Part shown: positions 42,663 to 52,040 of the stretch, piece after piece
How the letters are laid out: every line of letters begins with the position of its first letter
Numbering within the stretch: position 1 is the stretch's first letter
NCBI GenBank assembly: GCA_963825765.1
Contig: CAWGUU010000003.1
Coordinates: 558,001 to 622,000 of the forward strand
Length of the DNA: 64,000 nucleotides
Origin: CAWGUU01 sp963825765
Lineage (GTDB): Bacteria > Actinomycetota > Acidimicrobiia > Acidimicrobiales > AC-14
Direction: 5' to 3'
Made by a program: the position numbers and the translations under genes
The notes under the pieces: model-generated
Databases searched by the model: none
What the model was told of the DNA's origin: nothing
What the model saw: the letters and a program-made list of their open reading frames with translations, nothing else

Positions 42663-44225
42663 TCAGCTGAGGGCGAACCCGATGAGCTCGGAAATCCCGA
42701 ACCGGTCGTTCTGGGCCAGGTCGGGCTTCCACCCCGGCTCGACGTTGAGGTAGGAGAGGGGGTCGCCCACCAGGAGGCCGACGAGGACCTCGGCGACGAT
42801 CCGGGCACCGACGGGCCCGAGGTGCCGAGCGTCGGCGCGCACGTCGGACTCCTTCAGGATGTAGTGCCAGAGCGGGTCGTTGCCGGCCAGGTCGGGGAAG
42901 TCCAGCAGCCCGAGGTCTCCGTCGGACAGCGGGTCGATCCCCATCGCCTTGGAGACGGTCTGGCCCGACGGCAGGCCCATGCTGCGACCGCGGAGGAGGT
43001 TCCGCTCGGCGAGCGACCGGATGAGGTCGGGCGCCTTGATCTGCGGCAGCTGGGCGAGCGGCGTGGCCAGGACGGCGTCGATCTTGTAGGACATCTTCGG
43101 AGCGGCACCGTCCTCGATCTCCCCGGGCATCTCGAAGAAGAACTTCCACTGGAAGCCCCACTTCGGAGGCAGGCGGCGGAAGCCGTTGAGGTTCGAGAAC
43201 TCTCCGGGCTCGTCGGAGAAGATCGGTACACGAGGGTGGGTCGGGTTCGAGGAGCGGTTCTCGCGGACGAAGTCGTTGATGTGGTAGTCGGGTCGGACCA
43301 TCGTGTGACCGAACCGGTAGGCGGCGACGGAGAACTCGGCAGGGATGTACGGCGGCTTCGGGTCGTAGAAGAGCAGCCGCGGCCGGGGCACGGAGAACCC
43401 CTCGCCACCCGACCGGTAGCTCTCGTCGCGGAAGATGTCGTCGACGACGTCGGGCCCGGCGATGCGGGGCAGGAAGTCGTAGACGACCACCCACTGGTAG
43501 TGCCAGCGGACCAGGCGCTGCGCCTCCTTCAGGGTCTCGTCCGAGTCCAGGTGCGGCTTGTCGGTGCGGACCTTGTCCACCATGCGGTTGTGGAACTTGA
43601 TGAATGTCACCTGCAGCTGCGAGACGACGAGGTTCTCGTCGTTGCGGGGGTCACCGATGAGGGCGACGCCACGCGTACCGTCGGGAGCGTCCCTGGCCGT
43701 GTCGCGGGGAAGGTCGGGCCCTTCCGAGAGCGATCCCGGCGCGTCGACGAGCTCGCCCAGCCGGAGCTTGATGGGGTCGTCGTGGTCGTACAGGTAGGGC
43801 TGGTCGCTCGGTCCCCGACCGTAGAGGGAGTCGAGGTCGAACCGCGGCGTCCTGAAGTTCACCAGGGCGTCGGGGTCGTTCTGGCGGTCGAGCGCCGAAA
43901 CCGGGTCGAAGGTGATGTCGTGGTCGATGAACTGGCCCAGGTACGTGTAGCCGGCCGGGATCCTCGCCGGGTTCTCGTCCTCGTCGATCTCGCCGTCAGG
44001 GGTCTGAACGTCTTCGCGTTCCTGGATCATGGTGGCGGCGAGGGCCGTCAGCGTCCGGGGGTCCTGGTCGAAGACAGGCAGCTCCCGGAACATCCGGCCG
44101 AACCGGCCGCTGAACGGCGAGGACGGGAGCGACCCGAACCCTCGGGGCGGGGACCCGTGGGTCGGGGGCTTGGTGGGGGTGGTCTCGGTGACGATCGGTT
44201 GGACATCCACGTCGATGCTGGTCAT
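42663..44225 (-). CDS. Animal-type haem peroxidase
   Basis: 520 residues. Member of the peroxidase-cyclooxygenase superfamily. The distal His is His102 in GQFIDHDITFDPVS and the proximal His is His307 in AAYRFGHTMVRPDYHIND. The helix RLVRWHYQWVVVYDFLPRI is typical of bacterial members. No signal peptide is evident. It may halogenate or oxidise small molecules or serve defence. Nearest neighbour upstream is a membrane protein/USP pair. Confidence 0.9.
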   Translation of the reverse strand: MTSIDVDVQPIVTETTPTKPPTHGSPPRGFGSLPSSPFSGRFGRMFRELPVFDQDPRTLTALAATMIQEREDVQTPDGEIDEDENPARIPAGYTYLGQFIDHDITFDPVSALDRQNDPDALVNFRTPRFDLDSLYGRGPSDQPYLYDHDDPIKLRLGELVDAPGSLSEGPDLPRDTARDAPDGTRGVALIGDPRNDENLVVSQLQVTFIKFHNRMVDKVRTDKPHLDSDETLKEAQRLVRWHYQWVVVYDFLPRIAGPDVVDDIFRDESYRSGGEGFSVPRPRLLFYDPKPPYIPAEFSVAAYRFGHTMVRPDYHINDFVRENRSSNPTHPRVPIFSDEPGEFSNLNGFRRLPPKWGFQWKFFFEMPGEIEDGAAPKMSYKIDAVLATPLAQLPQIKAPDLIRSLAERNLLRGRSMGLPSGQTVSKAMGIDPLSDGDLGLLDFPDLAGNDPLWHYILKESDVRADARHLGPVGARIVAEVLVGLLVGDPLSYLNVEPGWKPDLAQNDRFGISELIGFALS

Positions 44226-44333
44226 GAGTCCTCCATTGTTCGTTCCGCCGTAACGGACTGGGTGGTGCCGGACACCTGCTCGAATCGGATGCCGACCCGG
44301 CGACGAGCCCGGGGTCGTCGTCGGGGCGCACTG

Positions 44334-45035
44334 TCACCTGGAAGAGTCACGAGGAACGCCGCTGATACACAAAGGTTCGTCACCCTGGCCCCGGGCCCCC
44401 TGGGTCGTGGCGCAGCCGGCGGATGCATCCACCCTCCTCGGGCGGGTCGCCCGGGCGCAGAACCGGACGAACCGCAGCGCCAGCCAGGTACAGAGGACGT
44501 AGACCGGAAAGCCGACCACGATCTGGAGCACCCCTTCGGACAGCGCCGAGTGGGACGGGGCGTGCGCCGACCGGGCCGCGACGGCGGCGTCTGCGCCGAA
44601 GACGCGGGTGGCCAGGTCGGCCAACGGGGTCCCCGCCCCGGCCACCATGTCGTGCAGGAGTGGTCCTGGCCCGGTGAAGACGGTGAAGACCGTCGCCGCC
44701 GCCAGGATGTAACCGGAGTCGGGCGAGCGGCCGTCGGCGCCGGCACGCCAGGCGGCCAGCGGGACGATCACGGCGAGGACCGGCGTCAGGGCGACGAAGC
44801 CGAGCGTCGAGTCGAGGAACCAATGATGGACGTGGTTGATCGCCGGCCCGGCCTCGCCCCGCACGACCGCGTGCAGCCAGAACATGACCGCGCCGCCGCC
44901 GTAGGTCAGGAAGGCGGCGCTCACCACCAGGGCCAGCCAGGCGACAGGCCGCCGGTAGAAGCTCCGGACGGCCTCGGCAGCCAGGGAGACGGACCGCACC
45001 GGCCGGAGCCGGCGGAACCCGTCCCACCGCGTCAC
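44334..45035 (-). CDS. Hypothetical membrane protein paired with USP
   Basis: 233 residues from a GTG that overlaps the USP stop. Four likely helices, for example VAWLALVVSAAFLTYGGGAV, STLGFVALTPVLAVIVPLAA and EGVLQIVVGFPVYVLCTWLA. His-rich loop INHVHHWFLDS between the first two could bind metal or be functional. Family not recognised. Coupled to the universal stress gene, perhaps a stress-linked transporter or sensor. Confidence 0.7.
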   Translation of the reverse strand: MTRWDGFRRLRPVRSVSLAAEAVRSFYRRPVAWLALVVSAAFLTYGGGAVMFWLHAVVRGEAGPAINHVHHWFLDSTLGFVALTPVLAVIVPLAAWRAGADGRSPDSGYILAAATVFTVFTGPGPLLHDMVAGAGTPLADLATRVFGADAAVAARSAHAPSHSALSEGVLQIVVGFPVYVLCTWLALRFVRFCARATRPRRVDASAGCATTQGARGQGDEPLCISGVPRDSSR

Positions 45036-45448
45036 GAAGCGACGAGCAGGACCGCGCACGACGACCGTTCGACGAGGGCTCGTGACGCCCGCCGGGACAG
45101 CGGGGCGCCGCTTCGGCGGGCTCGGCCCTGGCCGACGACGATGAGGTCGGGCTGCTCGGAGTCGGCCACGTCGCACACGACCCGCAGCGGGTGCCCCTGG
45201 ACCGTGCTGGTCCGCACGCGTAGGCCCGGGTACTGCAGGCACAGGTCGGCCACGGGGTTGGCCCGGTGGTCCATGGACCTGTCGCGGGCGGGAACACCCT
45301 CGGGGTCGAAGATCTGCCTGGCGTCCACCAATGGCTCCACGTGGAGGACCACGAGCTCGGCGTCGTTCGACGTCGCCAGCTCCGCCGCCACCTTCAGGGT
45401 CTCCCGGGACTCGTTCGCCGCGGTGCCAACCAGGATCTTGTCGATCAT
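45032..45448 (-). CDS. Universal stress protein (UspA family)
   Basis: 138 residues. Opens MIDKILVGTAANESRETLKV, and carries the nucleotide-binding loop IVVGQGRARRSGAPLSRRAS, then ALVERSSCAVLLVAS. The G-x2-G-x9-G(S/T) spacing is only partly preserved, so ATP binding is uncertain. Translation of the membrane-protein gene is coupled to it. Confidence 0.85.
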   Translation of the reverse strand: MIDKILVGTAANESRETLKVAAELATSNDAELVVLHVEPLVDARQIFDPEGVPARDRSMDHRANPVADLCLQYPGLRVRTSTVQGHPLRVVCDVADSEQPDLIVVGQGRARRSGAPLSRRASRALVERSSCAVLLVAS

Positions 45449-45652
45449 CTGCCATGCCTCGTTTCCGAATCAGGACCGGATGGGTGGTGGATCACCGGAC
45501 GGCGCCACCGTGCTGCGCCAGTCAGACGAGGATGGCCGGGTAGGCATCCATGGCTGGTTCCTTCCGCCGCGTTGTACTGGGAAAGAACACTCGCGTGGGC
45601 CGGGAAATACCTGAACCTTGCGCGCAGCGGGGGTGGACGGGCGCCGGGGTGC

Positions 45653-45771
45653 CTAGGACGCCGCTGATCAAGCCCGTCTTTGGCGCCTGACAACCGCATT
45701 TCGCACGCAAGTGCGCTGGTCAGGCGCGCCCGGCCGCGAAGCGGCCGATGCGATGATCAGCGGCGTCCTAG
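45653..45771. repeat. 119-bp inverted-repeat element with internal hairpins
   Basis: Perfect 18-bp ends (CTAGGACGCCGCTGATCA and its complement) enclose a GCGCCTGAC/GTCAGGCGC pair, a CGCAC-GCAA-GTGCG hairpin and a CGGCCGC-GAA-GCGGCCG hairpin. The right arm contains the hemA stop. It could be a MITE-like element, a structured RNA or a complex terminator. The 200 bp between this and the USP start hold nothing I recognise. Confidence 0.75.
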
Positions 45772-47039
45772 AGCCCGAACAGCTCGCTGGTGGCTTCCGC
45801 CAGCCGATCCCCCCGAGGTGAGCCGGCGGCCTCGCTGAGCCGCACCGTCGGCTCGTGGAGCAGCTTGCCCAGGATGGCGTGGGTGAGGGCGTCCACGGCC
45901 TCCTGCTGGCGGGCATCGAGGCCCGACAGGCGGTTGCGGTAGCGGTGGAGCTCGCCCCGCCGCAGCTCCTCGGCCCGCGTCCGAAGGGCGGTCACGGTGG
46001 GGGCGGCCCGGCGGCGCACCGTGTCGTCGTGGAACCGGACCGCCTCCGCGGCCACGATGGCGCGGACCCCGTCGACCTCCTTCTCACGCTGGTCGAGGCC
46101 GGAGTCGACGAAGGTGCGGAGGTCGGCCAGATCGAGCAAGGTGACGCCTTCGAGGTCCGCCACGGCGCCGTCGACGTCACGCGGCAGGCCCATGTCGACG
46201 ATCAGCAGCGGCCGGCCGCGCCGCCGTTCGACAACGTCGGACATCTGCGCGGCGGTGATCACCACCGACGGCGAGCCGGTGGCGGTGATGAGCAGGTCAA
46301 CCTGGTCGAGGGCCTCGTCGAGGCCGGCGAGGTCGACGGCCCTGGCGCCTATCCGTTCGGCCACCGTCAGCGCCCGATCCCGCGTGCGGCTGGCCACGAC
46401 GACCTCGGGACCGGGGCCCGTCGGAGGTGTGGTCCCCAGGCCCTCCACCACGCCCTCGCCCATCTCGCCCGCCCCCAGCACCGCGATGCGGCGGCCCGCG
46501 AGGGACCCGAGCCGGTCGGTGACGAGGGCGACGGCCGCCTGTGACAGCGAGACGACGCCGCGCCCGATGGCGGTCTCCGACCGCGCCCGCTTCCCGGTCA
46601 CCAGGGCATGGCGGAACAGGGCGTCGAGCGCGGGACCGCAGGTGCCCGCGTCGCGAGCCCGCTCCCACGAGGTGCGGACCTGGCCCAGGATCTGGCTCTC
46701 CCCGCGGACGACGGAGTCGAGGCCGCAGGCGACAGAGAACAGGTGCCTCACGGCCGCGTCGTCGTGGTAGCAGAGGAGGTGGTCGCTGAAGTCCTCCGGC
46801 GCGACAAAGGCCAGCTCGGAGAGGAAGTTGCGGATGTCCTGCACGCCGCCGTGGAAGCGCTCGGCGACCGCGTAGACCTCCGTGCGATGGCAGGTCGAGA
46901 GGATCACCGACTCGCTGAGGAACTCCCGTCCGGCCAGGTCGGCGAGGGCCTTGGGGACGCGGGAGGCAGGCACGGTCATCCGCTCGAGCAACCCGAGTGG
47001 GACGCCCCGATGGCTCAGGCCGACGACGATTATCGCCAT
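45768..47039 (-). CDS. hemA: Glutamyl-tRNA reductase
   Basis: 423 residues. It makes glutamate-1-semialdehyde from Glu-tRNA in tetrapyrrole synthesis. The nucleophile Cys50 lies in ILSTCHRTEVYAV; most members have Asn after the Cys (STCNRTE), here His. The catalytic-domain ESQILGQVRTSWERA, the NADPH domain AVLGAGEMGEGVV and the C-terminal dimerisation helix are present. hemL/hemB are not adjacent in this window. Confidence 0.95.
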   Translation of the reverse strand: MAIIVVGLSHRGVPLGLLERMTVPASRVPKALADLAGREFLSESVILSTCHRTEVYAVAERFHGGVQDIRNFLSELAFVAPEDFSDHLLCYHDDAAVRHLFSVACGLDSVVRGESQILGQVRTSWERARDAGTCGPALDALFRHALVTGKRARSETAIGRGVVSLSQAAVALVTDRLGSLAGRRIAVLGAGEMGEGVVEGLGTTPPTGPGPEVVVASRTRDRALTVAERIGARAVDLAGLDEALDQVDLLITATGSPSVVITAAQMSDVVERRRGRPLLIVDMGLPRDVDGAVADLEGVTLLDLADLRTFVDSGLDQREKEVDGVRAIVAAEAVRFHDDTVRRRAAPTVTALRTRAEELRRGELHRYRNRLSGLDARQQEAVDALTHAILGKLLHEPTVRLSEAAGSPRGDRLAEATSELFGL

Positions 47040-47076
47040 TGCCCCAGCACCTCAGCGTTCGTGACGGCAGGGACCG

Positions 47077-47562
47077 TCAGGCCAGGAACCACTCGGTGTC
47101 GACGACCACGCGGTCCGTCGCTCCCTGGACCCGGCAGCGCAGGCTCACCGGTCCCGGCTCGATGTCGGCGGTGACGAAGCGGCCGAGGTCGTCGGCGTCG
47201 GCCGGCAGGACGCCGCCACGATGGCGGACCTCGACCAGCGCGGCCTGCGGCGGAACCAGCTGGCCGACCAGGCGGCGGCGGGCGCCGGCCGCCACCGCTT
47301 CGAGCTCGACGGTGATCCCCGAGGATTCGAAGGTGAGCATCCGCGTGGCCGGCGCGCCCCGCACGAGCGTCATGCCGCCGCTGTCGACTGCGGAGTCGTA
47401 GGTCAGCGCGGCCAGATCGGCGTCGATCGTGTGCAGGATCAGGCTGGCTTCGGCGGTGGCCAGCAGCTCGGGCGGGATTGGGTCGACGTGGGAGATCATC
47501 TGCCCGAGCTCGGCGAGGAGGTCGGCGTCCTCCTGCCATGCGTTTCCTGCGAGTGGCGTCAT
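47077..47562 (-). CDS. Hypothetical protein next to ECF sigma factor
   Basis: 161 residues. The opening helix region (DLLAELGQMISHVDPIPPEL) is followed by DADLAALTYDSAVD and strand-rich segments such as RMLTFESSGITVELEA. This arrangement is common for proteins encoded beside ECF sigma factors in actinobacteria. A regulatory partner is inferred from position. No membrane segment or zinc motif is seen, so it is not a classic ZAS anti-sigma. The start is 30 bp after the sigma stop. Confidence 0.75.
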   Translation of the reverse strand: MTPLAGNAWQEDADLLAELGQMISHVDPIPPELLATAEASLILHTIDADLAALTYDSAVDSGGMTLVRGAPATRMLTFESSGITVELEAVAAGARRRLVGQLVPPQAALVEVRHRGGVLPADADDLGRFVTADIEPGPVSLRCRVQGATDRVVVDTEWFLA

Positions 47563-47592
47563 ACGGGCTTCCTCATCATGCGAGCGTCCTCA

Positions 47593-48174
47593 TCATGAAA
47601 GAGAACCTCCAGAATCGCCGCTGATACCACCGAGTCGATTTCGGAGCAGTTTGAGGCAGCGTCCCCTGGTGGGGCCCAGGCTTCCGACCGGCATGTCCAG
47701 GGCCGCGGCCACCTCCTCGTAGGTCGGCGGGGGGTCGACCATCAGCAGCCTCAGGACCCGTTGACAGTTGGCCGGCAACTGCGAGAACGCCTTCCACAAG
47801 GCCGCTTCACGTTCCGTGCGCAGCAGGCCGGCGTCGATCTCGGGCTGGCCCGTAGGGTCCGGCTCGAACTCGTCCTCGTCGCCCGCGACCGGCAGCTGGC
47901 GTCCCGACGAGCGCAGGTGCCGGAGACACTCGTTGCGGACCGTCGTCGCCAGCCAGGGCGACACCCGCTCGAAGTCGCGCAGCTCCCCGATGCGGCTCCA
48001 GAGGCGGAGCCACGCCACCTGGGACACGTCCGAGGCGTCGGTGCGGTTGAGGCCGAGGGCCCGGGCCACCCCGAACAGTCGCGGTGTGAGCCGCCGGACG
48101 AGCTCGGACCACGCCGCCTGGTCGCCCCCCTGGGCCGCACGCAGCAGCTCGCCGTCGCTGCGGTCTGTCGGCAC
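47593..48174 (-). CDS. ECF-family RNA polymerase sigma factor
   Basis: 193 residues from a GTG. Region 2 is in ELVRRLTPRLFGVARALGL and DASDVSQVAWLRLWSRI; region 4 is in LPANCQRVLRLLMVDPPPTY and EEVAAALDMPVGSLGPTRGR. Groups with small actinobacterial ECFs. It may direct expression of the divergent repeat protein or of its own operon. No anti-sigma with a membrane helix adjacent. Confidence 0.92.
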   Translation of the reverse strand: MPTDRSDGELLRAAQGGDQAAWSELVRRLTPRLFGVARALGLNRTDASDVSQVAWLRLWSRIGELRDFERVSPWLATTVRNECLRHLRSSGRQLPVAGDEDEFEPDPTGQPEIDAGLLRTEREAALWKAFSQLPANCQRVLRLLMVDPPPTYEEVAAALDMPVGSLGPTRGRCLKLLRNRLGGISGDSGGSLS

Positions 48175-48397
48175 GGCGCCATCGTACGGCCACGGCCCGT
48201 GACCCGGTGGTGGTCAATCTGAAAGGCCTCCCCCCCGGCGTGTCTCCGCAGCGGACCTTCCCCCTTCCCGACCCGCTTGCAAGCCGCTTGCGCAGTCCAG
48301 GGGCGCCGCCGGCAAGCCACAGCCAAGGGAGGTGCAAGGCCTCGGGCGCAGGGTGTGGGTGTCACCCAGTCCGGCGGACCGAGCAAGGAGCAGTCAA

Positions 48398-48694
48398 ATG
48401 AGCTTCCGCACCCGCATCGTCAAGATCACCGCCGTCGTCGCCCTGTCGGGCGCAGCTCTGGGGATCGGTTCGAGCACCGCAATGGCCGCCGACGGCGACC
48501 CCAGCCAGTGGGGCAAGTCGTCGGCCGAGGTCTCGGCCGGCAGGGTCAACGAGTACGAGGGCCAGCACCTCACCGCCGACGAAGACGCAAGCCTGAATCG
48601 CAGGGTCAACGAGTACGAGGGCCAGCACCTCACCGCCGACGAGGACGCAAGCCTGACCCGCAAGGTCAACGAGTACGAGGGCCAGCACCGGTAG
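48398..48694 (+). CDS. Small secreted protein with 20-residue tandem repeats
   Basis: 98 residues, ATG after AAGGAGCAGTCAA. The signal peptide (KITAVVALSGAALGIGSSTA) is cut after AMA. The mature part has two full copies of a 20-residue unit RVNEYEGQHLTADEDASLNR and a third cut short after EGQH. The repeats are 57 of 60 bases identical. The design looks like a peptide cut or modified after each unit, but no processing enzyme is adjacent. Divergent from the ECF sigma gene. Confidence 0.8.
   Translation: MSFRTRIVKITAVVALSGAALGIGSSTAMAADGDPSQWGKSSAEVSAGRVNEYEGQHLTADEDASLNRRVNEYEGQHLTADEDASLTRKVNEYEGQHR
48541..48690 (+). repeat. 60-bp tandem repeat (2.5 copies)
   Basis: Copies at 48541-48600, 48601-48660 and a half at 48661-48690. 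First two differ at three positions. In frame with the secreted-protein gene, so copy number changes keep the frame. Confidence 0.95.
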
Positions 48695-48716
48695 GCCGAC
48701 CCGGCAGCGGCACGGC

Positions 48717-51700
48717 TCAGCCCGGCCGGGGGGTCCTCGCTCCGAGGGCTTCCCGGCCCTGGCGCGCCATCAGGTCGGAGTCCAGGTCGACGCCCAGCGC
48801 GGCGGCCACGTCGAGGGCCCGCCGGCCCAGGCCGTGCGAGCCCTGGGCATTCGCGCTCTCGACCGCGCGCCCCAGCCTGTCGGCGGCGCCCCCGGCGTCG
48901 CCGCCGGCGTGGGCGACCACACCCTCGGCGATGAGCACGATGGGCTCGTTCCAACCCTCCCGGTAGGTGTCCAGCTCGGTGCGAGCGGCGGCGATCCGGA
49001 TCTGGGCGTCGGCCAAACGACCCCGGCGGGCCACGTTCATGGCCAGGCTGGCCTCGAAGGTCGGCAGCGCCGAGCGGCCGCCGATGCCGGTGTAGATCGC
49101 CTTCCCCCTGTCGAAACCGGCGAGGGCGTCGTCGACCGAGCCGTCCCGAGCCCTGACGATGCCCTGATGCATCATGAACTGCCCGGACCAGAACCCGAAC
49201 TGGCCGCCGGCGTCGGCCGCCATCCCGATCCCCGAGAAGCGGTCGGCGCCCTCCCAGCTCCCGAGGGTGATGGCGGTGGTGGCCGCGAAACCGCAGATCG
49301 ACGCCACTGCGAACCGGTCGGGCATTGTCGTGATGAGGGCGTTGAACTGGGCGAAGGCGTCCTGCTGCGACATGTCGCCATGGACTGCGTGGTGCCAGAT
49401 CCAGAAGGTGGCGCTGACCAGGCGTTTCTCCATGTCGAAGGCGTCGGCGACGTTGGGCGGCTCCTGGGCGAGGAGGTCCATGGCGATGTCGAGGTGCTCC
49501 ACTCCCTCGGCGATGCGCCCGGCGCCCCAGCAGGACACCGCGTAGACCTCGTGGCCGGTGGCGCGGATCTCGGGTCGGGGGTCGCCGGCGGTGAGGTCCT
49601 TCAGGGCCAGCGCCAGCGGTGCCGCCTCCTCGCCCCGGCACGACGTGGCCAGGGCGGACCATTCGAACCACAGCAGGTTGAGGAGCACGTCGTGCTGGCC
49701 GGTGCGCTCGGCCAGCTCCTTGCCGCGGCCGATGACGTCGAGCTTGGCCGCGCCCTCGAAGTAGCGCCGGGCTCTGGCCACCTCCAGCAGCCGGCAGATG
49801 GCGACCAGCTCCGCCTCCTGGTCGGGGATCGTCACGCTCGTGGCCTTCCGGAGCTGGACCGCCCGGGCCAGCAGGTCTTCGGCCGCCTCGTAGGACACCC
49901 GGCCCAGGGCGACCTCGGCCGCCCGCTCCAGCGCGTCGGCCGCCCGCTGCCCGACGCCCACCGGCGCCGCCCGCCACAGGTGCTCGGCGAGGATCTCGGC
50001 GTCGTCGACCCCGGCGCCGCCGGCCTCGATGGCGTCGGCGACCTTCAGGTGCAGCCGGGCCCGCCGCAGGGAGGTCATGTCCTCCAGCAGCACCTCTCGC
50101 ACCAGGGCGTGGCTGAACCGCAGGCCCGCCGGCAGCTCGGGCACGTCGACGAGAAGGCGATGGACGACGGCGGGCTCCAGGTCGTCGAGGACGGCGTCGA
50201 AGGCCCTGTCGGCGGCCCGCGCCAGCAGGGTCATCTCCACGTCCCTCCCGACGACGGCTGCCACCCCGAGCAGCTCCACCGTCGGCGCCGGCAGGCGGGC
50301 CAGCCGGCGGCGGACGACGTCGCCCACCGTCGCCGGCACCTCCGGGCCCATGCCGCCCTCCTCGCCGATCAGCCGGGACAGCTCGATGGCGTAGAACGGG
50401 TTGCCCTCGGCCCGGGCGTGGATGGTGGCGGCCACCGAGGGGGTCACGGCCCGGTCGGCGGTGGCGTCGAGCACCGCCGCGGTGGCATCGGCGGTGAGCC
50501 CCCGCAGCTGCAGCCGCCGGCCGCCGGGCCGGCGGGCGATTGCGGCAAGGGCGTCGGTGACGGCGTCGTTGCGCCCCACCTCCAGCTGGCGCATCGTGCC
50601 GACCACGAGCACCCCCCGGCCCAGGCGCCCGGCGAGGAAGCCGAGCAGCTCGAGGGACGTGCCGTCGGCCCACTGGAGATCGTCGAGCAGGACGACGACG
50701 GGGACCACCGCGGACACGTCCTCCAGCACCGCGGCCACCGCCTCGAACCGCTCGAACTGCGCAGACTGGGCCTGACCGGCGGCAATGGGGACGTCGGCGG
50801 CCAGCATGTGGGCCAGGACGGCGGGCACGTCGCGGGCTCGCCCGGCGACGACCCGCAGCGGCGACAGCCAGGGCCACAGGGCGGGAGCGGCACCCCCCTC
50901 GTCGCTGCGACCCCACACCGCCACCGCTCCTCGGGCCTCGGCGGTCGAGCGCAGCTCGTCGGCCAGCCGGGTCTTGCCGATGCCGGGCTCGCCCTCCACG
51001 ACGACGAAGCGGGCGTCGGCGGACGACTCGTCGAAGGCGTCGAGGAGCTGGCGCAGCTCGGTGTCGCGGCCCACCAACGCGTGGCCGACGGGGGTGGCGG
51101 CCGACGCCGAAGGGGGTGGAGACGATGACACGGTCGACGATGGCGTCGGCGGCGGCGGGACGGCCGGCGCCCGGGGTACGTCGAGGTCGAGGGCGGGGTC
51201 GTGGGCGAGGATGGCGGCTTCGAGGTCGCGCAGCTGGCGGCTCGGCTCGATCCCGAGCTCCTCCCGCAGCGTGCGGCCGGCGTCGGAGAGGGCGCGGAGG
51301 GCCTCGGCCTGGCGTCCCGACCGGTAGAGGGCGAGGGCCAACTGCACCTGCAGGCCCTCCCGCAGCGGATGGGCTCCCACCAGCTCCACCAGCTCGCCGA
51401 TGACCGCGGCGTGACGGCCGAGGGCGAGGTCGGCGGCCAGCCGGTCCTCGACGGCGGCGATGCGCCGCTGCTCCAGCCGGGTGGCGAGGCCGACGGCGAA
51501 GTCGAGGTCGGCGAACTCGACGAGCGCCGCACCCCGCCAGAGTCCGGCGCCCTCGCCCAGCACCTCCCGTGCCTCCTGGGGCCGACCCGAGGCGAGGGCC
51601 TCCCGACCCTGTTCGGCCAGCGCCTCGAAGCGCCGGAAGTCGACCTCGTCGGGGTCGAGGTCGAGCCGGTAGCCGGACTCGTCCCAGGTGAGCGGGCGGT

Positions 51701-51932
51701 CGTCGGGAAGGCGCCGACGGAGCCTCGACACGTAGCTCTGCAGCGTCCCCGTGGCCGACGGCGGCGGGCTCTCGCCCCAGATGGCGTCAAGCAGGGCGTC
51801 GACGGTGACCCGGCGACCACCGGCTGCCAGCAGGACAGCGACGAGCGTGCGGGGCTGGCGACCGCCGAGGTCGATCGGCGCCCCGGCGGCGTCGAGGATC
51901 TCGAGAGGCCCCAGCACCTTGTACCGGATCAT
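48717..51932 (-). CDS. SARP/BTAD-type transcriptional regulator with ATPase domain
   Basis: 1071 residues from the ATG before MIRYKVLGPLEILDAAG. The N-terminal winged helix (LDAIWGESPPPSATGTLQSY, VSRLRRRL) and the BTAD domain (residues ~95-250) precede an AAA/STAND ATPase with P-loop VVEGEPGIGKTRLADEL and Walker B VVLLDDLQWADGTSLELL. The C-terminal part is TPR-like. AfsR/SARP-type proteins activate natural-product clusters. Divergent from a close homologue. Confidence 0.92.
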   Translation of the reverse strand: MIRYKVLGPLEILDAAGAPIDLGGRQPRTLVAVLLAAGGRRVTVDALLDAIWGESPPPSATGTLQSYVSRLRRRLPDDRPLTWDESGYRLDLDPDEVDFRRFEALAEQGREALASGRPQEAREVLGEGAGLWRGAALVEFADLDFAVGLATRLEQRRIAAVEDRLAADLALGRHAAVIGELVELVGAHPLREGLQVQLALALYRSGRQAEALRALSDAGRTLREELGIEPSRQLRDLEAAILAHDPALDLDVPRAPAVPPPPTPSSTVSSSPPPSASAATPVGHALVGRDTELRQLLDAFDESSADARFVVVEGEPGIGKTRLADELRSTAEARGAVAVWGRSDEGGAAPALWPWLSPLRVVAGRARDVPAVLAHMLAADVPIAAGQAQSAQFERFEAVAAVLEDVSAVVPVVVLLDDLQWADGTSLELLGFLAGRLGRGVLVVGTMRQLEVGRNDAVTDALAAIARRPGGRRLQLRGLTADATAAVLDATADRAVTPSVAATIHARAEGNPFYAIELSRLIGEEGGMGPEVPATVGDVVRRRLARLPAPTVELLGVAAVVGRDVEMTLLARAADRAFDAVLDDLEPAVVHRLLVDVPELPAGLRFSHALVREVLLEDMTSLRRARLHLKVADAIEAGGAGVDDAEILAEHLWRAAPVGVGQRAADALERAAEVALGRVSYEAAEDLLARAVQLRKATSVTIPDQEAELVAICRLLEVARARRYFEGAAKLDVIGRGKELAERTGQHDVLLNLLWFEWSALATSCRGEEAAPLALALKDLTAGDPRPEIRATGHEVYAVSCWGAGRIAEGVEHLDIAMDLLAQEPPNVADAFDMEKRLVSATFWIWHHAVHGDMSQQDAFAQFNALITTMPDRFAVASICGFAATTAITLGSWEGADRFSGIGMAADAGGQFGFWSGQFMMHQGIVRARDGSVDDALAGFDRGKAIYTGIGGRSALPTFEASLAMNVARRGRLADAQIRIAAARTELDTYREGWNEPIVLIAEGVVAHAGGDAGGAADRLGRAVESANAQGSHGLGRRALDVAAALGVDLDSDLMARQGREALGARTPRPG

Positions 51933-52040
51933 GGGATGACCACGGTAGGCCCGCCCCGGGCGGGGAAGGTGCACTCCAGCGGGTTGCGAGACCCGTGCCA
52001 CACTGACCCCGCCGGCGCCGGGTGCCCGAGGAGGTTGCAA

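Noticed and set aside
42822..45614. 930-codon ORF on the plus strand
   Set aside because: It runs antisense to the haem peroxidase, a membrane protein and USP, and has no domain or RBS.
48541..48690. CRISPR array
   Set aside because: The repeats are contiguous with no spacers and are in frame in a coding gene.
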